64,000 bases of DNA from Methylobacterium sp. B4 (GTDB lineage: Bacteria > Pseudomonadota > Alphaproteobacteria > Rhizobiales > Beijerinckiaceae). The notes beneath the pieces were generated by a model. That model was not told where the DNA came from. It ran no database searches and saw only the letters and a list, made by a program, of their open reading frames with translations. Of the stretch, positions 59,445-64,000 are shown piece after piece (within the stretch, counting starts at the first letter, position 1; each line of letters begins with the position of its first letter). Position numbers and translations under genes: made by a program. The stretch lies in assembly GCF_003201865.1 (NCBI RefSeq), contig NZ_QJJJ01000002.1, positions 310,001 through 374,000 of the forward strand. Direction: 5' to 3'.

Positions 59445-61616
59445 ATGCTCGCGATCCGTCCATCCTCCCACCGAACCGTTCCGCCCTCGGCCCCGGGCCT
59501 GCCGCGCAACCTCCTGATCGGCCCGGTGATCGCCGTGCTCCTGGCGCTGCTCGCGGGCCTCCAGCCGGCCCGCGCCGAGGGCAGCGGCACGCTGCTGCTC
59601 CGCTCCGAGGGCGCTGCCCCCGTCGAGGCGCCCCGCCTGCGGGCGGACGCGACGATCACGGTCAGCGGCCCCACTGCGCGGGCGACCATCACCCAGGCCT
59701 TCCGCAACACCACGAGCGAGTGGGTCGAGGGCACCTACCTCTTTCCGCTGCCGGAGGATGCGGCCGTCGATACGATGAAGCTCGTTGTCGGCGACCGGGT
59801 CATCGTCGCCGGCATCCGCGAGCGGCAGGCCGCCCGCCGCGCCTACGAGGCCGCCAAGGCGGAGGGCAAGGCCGCGGCGCTGACCGAGCAACAGCGACCC
59901 AACCTGTTCACCAACGCGGTCGCCAATATCGGCCCCGGCGAGACCGTGCTGGTGCAGATCGAATACCAGCAGCCGGTCCGGCAATCGGCCGGCACCTATT
60001 CCTTACACCTGCCGACCGTCGCGGCCCCGCGCTACAGCCCGGCCCCGCCGGCCCTGACGCTTGCCGTCGAGCGGTCGACCGCCGAGACCGGCTCGGACCC
60101 CGTACCGGATCGCGACAAGATCGCCGCACCCGTGCTCGATCCGGCCCGCCACGGCCCGGTCAACCCGCTCACGCTGTCCATCGAGCTCAAGGCTGGCTTC
60201 CCGCTGGGCGCCGTGCGCAGTGCCACCCACGCCATCCGCGTCGAGGAGCCGTCGCAGGCCGAGCGCCGCATCACCCTTGCCGACGGCGCCACCGCGGCCG
60301 ACCGGGATTTCGAGCTCACCTGGACGGCGATGCCCGGCGTCGCGCCCGCATTGGGCCTGTTCCGCGAGCGGGTCGCCGAAGGGGAGGCGGTGCTGGCGCT
60401 CGTGACGCCGCCGCAGGCGGCTGCCGCCGTGCGGATGCCTCGCGACGTGGTCTTCGTGATCGACAATTCGGGCTCCATGGGCGGCGCCTCGATGCGGCAG
60501 GCCAAGGCGAGCCTGCTCATCGGCCTCGACCGATTGGGCGCGGGCGACCGCTTCAACGTGATCCGCTTCGATCACAGCTTCGACACGCTGTTCTCCGATC
60601 TGGTGCCCGCCGAGGAGCGCTATCTCGCTCGCGCCAAGAGCTTCGTGGCGGGGCTGGAGGCGAGCGGCGGCACGGAGATGCTGGCGCCGCTCAAGGCCGC
60701 CCTGCGGGACGCGACGCCGGAGGAGACGGGGCGCCTGCGTCAGATCGTGTTCCTCACCGACGGTGCCATCGGCAACGAGGCGCAGATCTTCTCGGCCATC
60801 GCGACGGAGCGCGGGCGCTCGCGACTGTTCATGGTGGGCATCGGCTCGGCCCCGAACGGCTACCTGATGAGCCATGCCGCGGAGCTCGGCCGCGGCAGCT
60901 TCACCCAGATCGGCTCGCCCGATCAGGTGAGCGAGCGGATGCGCGCGCTGCTGCTGAAGCTGGAAAGCCCGGCCGTCACCGACCTGACCGCGACCTTCTC
61001 CGAGCCCGGCGTCGATGCGACGCCCGCCCGCCTGCCCGACCTCTACCACGGCGAGCCGCTCACTCTCTCGGCCCGGATGAGTCAGGCCCGCGGCACCCTG
61101 ACCCTCACCGGGCGGATCGGCGACCAGCCCTGGCGGACGGTGCTCTCCCTCGAAGCGGCGCAGGACGGGGCCGGCATCGGCAAGCTCTGGGCGCGGGCGA
61201 AGATCGCCGAGGCCGAGACGGCGCGCCTGACCGGCCGGCTCACGGCCGAGGCCGCCGACGCGGCGATCCTGAGGCTCGCCCTCGACCACGGGCTGACGAC
61301 GCGCCTGACCTCCCTGGTGGCGATCGATGCCACGCCGCGCCGCCCGGACGGGGCCCGGCTCGTCAGCACCGATCTTCCGCTCAACCTGCCGGCCGGCTGG
61401 GACTTTGCCGGCGTATTCGGCGAGGGGGAGGCTCAGCCGCTTCCCGCGCCGCCGCGCCAGCGCCGCGCCGCGAGCCCGGCGACCCAACTGGCCGCCGCCG
61501 CCCCTGTCGCCTTGCCGCAGACCGCGACGGATTTCGAGATCCGCGCTTGGCTCGGGGCGCTGCTGCTGGCGCTCGGCCTTCTCCTCTCCCTCCACCACCG
61601 TCGGGTCGCGGCGTGA
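59445..61616 (+). CDS. VIT/VWA-domain sortase target protein
   Basis: 723 aa, with AAGGAGG before ATG 59445. Signal peptide ending LQPARA. VIT domain (RATITQAFRNTTSEWVEGTY then LFPLPEDAAVD), VWA domain with MIDAS-like DNSGSMGGASMRQ (near residue 340). C-terminal sorting signal LPQTATDFEIRAWLGALLLA then LGLLLSLHHRR: LPxTA, membrane helix, basic tail. This is the proteobacterial sortase-target architecture; its sortase is the next gene. Confidence 0.94.
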   Translation: MLAIRPSSHRTVPPSAPGLPRNLLIGPVIAVLLALLAGLQPARAEGSGTLLLRSEGAAPVEAPRLRADATITVSGPTARATITQAFRNTTSEWVEGTYLFPLPEDAAVDTMKLVVGDRVIVAGIRERQAARRAYEAAKAEGKAAALTEQQRPNLFTNAVANIGPGETVLVQIEYQQPVRQSAGTYSLHLPTVAAPRYSPAPPALTLAVERSTAETGSDPVPDRDKIAAPVLDPARHGPVNPLTLSIELKAGFPLGAVRSATHAIRVEEPSQAERRITLADGATAADRDFELTWTAMPGVAPALGLFRERVAEGEAVLALVTPPQAAAAVRMPRDVVFVIDNSGSMGGASMRQAKASLLIGLDRLGAGDRFNVIRFDHSFDTLFSDLVPAEERYLARAKSFVAGLEASGGTEMLAPLKAALRDATPEETGRLRQIVFLTDGAIGNEAQIFSAIATERGRSRLFMVGIGSAPNGYLMSHAAELGRGSFTQIGSPDQVSERMRALLLKLESPAVTDLTATFSEPGVDATPARLPDLYHGEPLTLSARMSQARGTLTLTGRIGDQPWRTVLSLEAAQDGAGIGKLWARAKIAEAETARLTGRLTAEAADAAILRLALDHGLTTRLTSLVAIDATPRRPDGARLVSTDLPLNLPAGWDFAGVFGEGEAQPLPAPPRQRRAASPATQLAAAAPVALPQTATDFEIRAWLGALLLALGLLLSLHHRRVAA

Positions 61617-62272
61617 GCGGGAGCACGAATCGGGGCGCCGCGCCGCGGCGCGCCGGCCGGAGGGGCCTCGCCGCTCTTCCAGTCTCCTTGCCGGTCTCCT
61701 TGCCGGTCCCCCTGTCGGCCCTCCTGCTGGTCGCGGTAGGCTTCGTCCTGCTGGCGCAGGCCGCCTGGATTCCGGCCAAGGCCGCCCTGGCGCAGGTGCT
61801 CCTGGAGCGCGCCTTCGTCAGCACCCTGGCCGAGGGCGCATCGATGCGTCCCTGGCCCTGGGCCGACACGATTCCGGTCGCCCGCATCGGCTTCCCGCGG
61901 CTCGGCGAGCGCTACGTGGTGCTCGCCGGATCGAGCGGGCAGGCTCTGGCCTTCGGGCCCGGCCATGTCGAGGGCACGCCGGAGGCGGGCGAGCCGGGAA
62001 CGGCGGTCTACGCCGCCCACCGCGACACGCAGTTCCGCAGCCTCGGCCGGCTCGCGGTCGGGGACGCGATCACGGTGGAGCGCCGCGACGGCCGCAGCCT
62101 TCGCTTCCGCGTCACCGGACGCCGAGTCGTGCGCTGGGACGCCTCCGGCCTCGACCCGCAGGCGCCGGGCCGCCACCTCGTCCTCGCCACCTGCTGGCCG
62201 CTCGACGCGGTGACGCCGGGACCGGAGCGGCTGCTGGTGGAGGCGGTGCTCGACGAAACCGCCGAGCCTTGA
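61613..62272 (+). CDS. Class GN sortase
   Basis: 219 aa from GTG 61613, overlapping the target gene by 4 bp. One N-terminal helix (PLSALLLVAVGFVLLAQAAW); catalytic His in AVYAAHRDTQFRSLG, Cys in LVLATCWPLDAVTPGPERLL with Arg. Cleaves LPxTA-type signals; dedicated to the neighbour. Cell-surface or periplasmic attachment target in Gram-negatives is not settled. Confidence 0.94.
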   Translation: MSGSTNRGAAPRRAGRRGLAALPVSLPVSLPVPLSALLLVAVGFVLLAQAAWIPAKAALAQVLLERAFVSTLAEGASMRPWPWADTIPVARIGFPRLGERYVVLAGSSGQALAFGPGHVEGTPEAGEPGTAVYAAHRDTQFRSLGRLAVGDAITVERRDGRSLRFRVTGRRVVRWDASGLDPQAPGRHLVLATCWPLDAVTPGPERLLVEAVLDETAEP

Positions 62273-62323
62273 CGCCTCCCTCGCTTGTGCGGTTGTGTGC
62301 GGATCCGTCCGGAACCGCACGCG

Positions 62324-63124
62324 ATGTCGCTGATCGAGACCGATCACCCCGAGACCGAGCTGCCCGCCGGGCAGAGCCGCGCCATCGCGGACGCCGTGCG
62401 CGAGGCCCTCGCCCGCCGCCGGATGTCGCGGCAGGCGCTTGCGGACGCGGCCCGCATTAGCATCTCGACCCTCGAGAAGGCGCTCTCCGGTCGCCGGCCC
62501 TTCACCCTGGCCACCACCCTGCGCCTGGAAGAGGCGCTGGGCCTTCCCCTGAGGATGCAGGCCCCCGCGCCGCCGGTCGCAGCCCCGGAGAAGGCCCGCC
62601 ACGCGCCGGAGGAGTTCGGCTCCTACACCCGCGAGGCGGTCGCCTTCCTGACCGGGCGCTACCTGACGCTGCGCCCCTCCTTCGGGCAGGCGGGAGCGAT
62701 CTTCGCCTACCGCACCGAGATCGCCTGGGATGCCGAGAGCGCCCGGCTCGTCTTCCGGGAGGCGGAGCGGCTCGACGCGCCGTTCGCGCAATCCGGCACC
62801 GTCTCGGTGCCGAACCAATCGGGCCAGATCTATCTCGTCACCAACTTCCAGGGGCAGTACCGGCTCGCCGTGCTCGGTCGCCCGACGATCCAGGGCGAGA
62901 TGTTCGGCATCCTGACGACCCTGTTCTCCGGCCGCGGCACGCAGCTTACCCCGGCGGCGACCCCGCTCGCCCTGGTGCCGGAGCGCGGGGCGCTGGCCGA
63001 GACCGCGGAGTACGGGCGCATCACCGCCGGCATGGCCTGCGAGCCGGCCTACCGGCGCCTTCTCGACCGGGTGCGCGAGGATGTGTTCGCGGTGTTTCCC
63101 GGCTGCGGGGAGGGGACGGCCTGA
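62324..63124 (+). CDS. XRE-family regulator with C-terminal sensor domain
   Basis: 266 aa from ATG 62324. HTH at residues about 20-60: RMSRQALADAARISISTLEK, ALSGRRPFTLATTLRLEEAL. C-terminal ligand-like domain: FGSYTREAVAFLTGRYLTLR, IYLVTNFQGQYRLAVLGRPT, QGEMFGILTTLFSGRGTQLT. Short-range neighbour of the sortase pair; target genes unknown. Confidence 0.85.
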   Translation: MSLIETDHPETELPAGQSRAIADAVREALARRRMSRQALADAARISISTLEKALSGRRPFTLATTLRLEEALGLPLRMQAPAPPVAAPEKARHAPEEFGSYTREAVAFLTGRYLTLRPSFGQAGAIFAYRTEIAWDAESARLVFREAERLDAPFAQSGTVSVPNQSGQIYLVTNFQGQYRLAVLGRPTIQGEMFGILTTLFSGRGTQLTPAATPLALVPERGALAETAEYGRITAGMACEPAYRRLLDRVREDVFAVFPGCGEGTA

Positions 63125-63128
63125 GCCG

Positions 63129-63449
63129 TCACGCGGTGCTCGACAGCTTCATCAGCACGAGCCCGCTGACGATCAGCAGGGCCGCCAGGATGCGGGTGGC
63201 GTTCATCGCCTCGCCCAGGAACGCGATGCCGACGATGAAGGCGCCGACGGCACCGATGCCGGTCCAGATCGTGTAGGCGGTGCCGAGGGGCAGGCTGCGC
63301 ATCGCCCAGGCGAGGCAGGCGAAGCTCAAGCCCATGGTGACGAGGGTGACCACGCTGGGCCAGAGGCGCGAGAACCCCTCCGACTGCTTCATCGAGAAGG
63401 CCCAGACGACCTCCAGCAAACCGGCGACGACGAGAACGATCCAGGCCAC
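63129..63449 (-). CDS. sugE: SMR-family exporter, SugE/Gdx type
   Basis: 106 aa from GTG 63449 (GAGG upstream). Four transmembrane helices; Glu13 in IVLVVAGLLEVVWAFSMKQS, then SLPLGTAYTIWTGIGAVGAF and GIAFLGEAMNATRILAALL. The pattern follows SugE/Gdx guanidinium exporters rather than EmrE. The leader has a hairpin with an ACGG loop, as in guanidine-II riboswitches, but only one; see findings. Confidence 0.9.
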   Translation of the reverse strand: MAWIVLVVAGLLEVVWAFSMKQSEGFSRLWPSVVTLVTMGLSFACLAWAMRSLPLGTAYTIWTGIGAVGAFIVGIAFLGEAMNATRILAALLIVSGLVLMKLSSTA

Positions 63450-63598
63450 GGCAACCTCATGGGGCGCATGAGCCGGGCCGTCCCGGACTTGGACCCCATC
63501 GCGAAGAATGGACGACGGGGGAGGACGTTGCCTCGCGCGAGGTGAGCTAAAGTCCGCAGCGCCGGAGTCACGTGTGATCCCGCACAAGAGCGGCTCGG

Positions 63599-64000
63599 CT
63601 ACTCCAGCCGCACCACCACGCTGTCGCTGGCGCCCGCCGCATCCATCACCGAGATCCGAGCGAAGCCCGCGCCCTCCGGGCTCCATTCCGATTGCCGGCG
63701 CATCGCCTCGGCCACGGGTAGGCCGTCGACCATCCAGGTCAGCGGCGGCTGGCCGCCCAGTGCCTTGAGGGCAAGGCGGGCCTGTGCGCCCTCGCTCAAA
63801 CCGAGATCGACCCGGGCGCCGTCCGGCGGGTAGGCGATCTTGAGCGGTATGCCGAGCGTCGCCGCGAAGGTTTTCGGCGCATCCCGACGGATGTGGCGCA
63901 GGGGTGGGGGCAGGGCGGCGGTGGCGACGACGAGGGCGTCGCGGGGGCGGGGCAGGGCCTCCGGCTCGCCGCCGAACCGGGCGAAGGCGTCGAACAGGAT
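63599..64000 (-). CDS. pbpC: Penicillin-binding protein 1C, C-terminal part
   Basis: Partial; the frame is open at the window end. 133 residues: ILFDAFARFGGEPEALPRPR, then LPPPLRHIRRDAPKT, IPLKIAYPPDGARVDLGLSE and a beta-rich BiPBP_C-type domain ending DAAGASDSVVVRLE. PbpC is a periplasmic glycosyltransferase/transpeptidase-like protein. Ends at TAG-type stop 63599. Confidence 0.85.
   Translation of the reverse strand: MLFDAFARFGGEPEALPRPRDALVVATAALPPPLRHIRRDAPKTFAATLGIPLKIAYPPDGARVDLGLSEGAQARLALKALGGQPPLTWMVDGLPVAEAMRRQSEWSPEGAGFARISVMDAAGASDSVVVRLE

Noticed and set aside
63450..63600. Full guanidine riboswitch before sugE
   Set aside because: Only one of the two required ACGR-loop hairpins is seen, so it is listed as a tentative finding rather than a feature.

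Overview
The window looks like a chromosomal segment of a high-GC alphaproteobacterial methylotroph of the Methylobacterium/Methylorubrum type. The case rests on a formaldehyde-activating-enzyme paralogue, the aerobic (cob) cobalamin pathway behind a B12 riboswitch, a gene-transfer-agent (GTA)-type particle cluster, EcfG/NepR general-stress proteins and HWE-family kinases. This is inferred from gene content only; no database search was run.

Layout. 1-3.6 kb: end of a lipoprotein gene, a Fae paralogue, a higBA toxin-antitoxin locus and cobO/cobU. 3.6-4.5 kb: a divergent marR with a DUF1772 membrane protein. 4.56-15.1 kb: a cobalamin riboswitch followed by a tightly packed run of cbtB, cbtA, a DUF1636 protein, cobW, a DUF4349 lipoprotein, cobN, cobG, cobH, cobI and cobJ, which covers metal uptake and handling, cobalt insertion and corrin-ring methylation. 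cobN carries an in-frame palindromic insertion. 15.2-47.1 kb: a GTA-like head-tail cluster (terminase, portal, protease, capsid, connectors, tail, NlpC/P60 peptidase, TIM-barrel tail protein, lysozyme, small membrane proteins). Two trypsin-like protease genes sit inside it on the opposite strand.

The major capsid gene of that cluster is split at codon 344 by a 13,047-bp insertion (20003-33049). The insertion has 23-bp terminal inverted repeats, several CCCCATAAC-type sites at each end and a 4-bp CGCG duplication; removing it restores the capsid reading frame exactly. Its cargo is a KfrA-like DNA-binding protein with two identical-architecture palindromic sites 10.6 kb apart, a LOV-HWE blue-light histidine kinase, a single-domain receiver, a natural NepR-EcfG (anti-sigma/sigma) fusion, a perfect EcfG-type promoter in front of small exported proteins, a phospholipase A2-like exported protein, Gly/Ser-rich exported proteins and a truncated TniQ-like protein. 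No transposase is visible. I read it as a non-autonomous Tn7/Tn5053-like island carrying a compact light/general-stress module.

47.2-64 kb: a PepSY protein with an OmpR-type direct-repeat operator and a two-component pair, cytochrome c maturation genes ccmI-ccmE-ccmF-ccmH, a DUF1007/NicO nickel-cobalt transport pair, a frameshifted conserved gene, a histidine phosphatase, a VIT/VWA sortase target with its sortase, an XRE regulator, a SugE/Gdx-type SMR exporter and the C-terminus of penicillin-binding protein 1C. I saw no rRNA, tRNA or CRISPR array.
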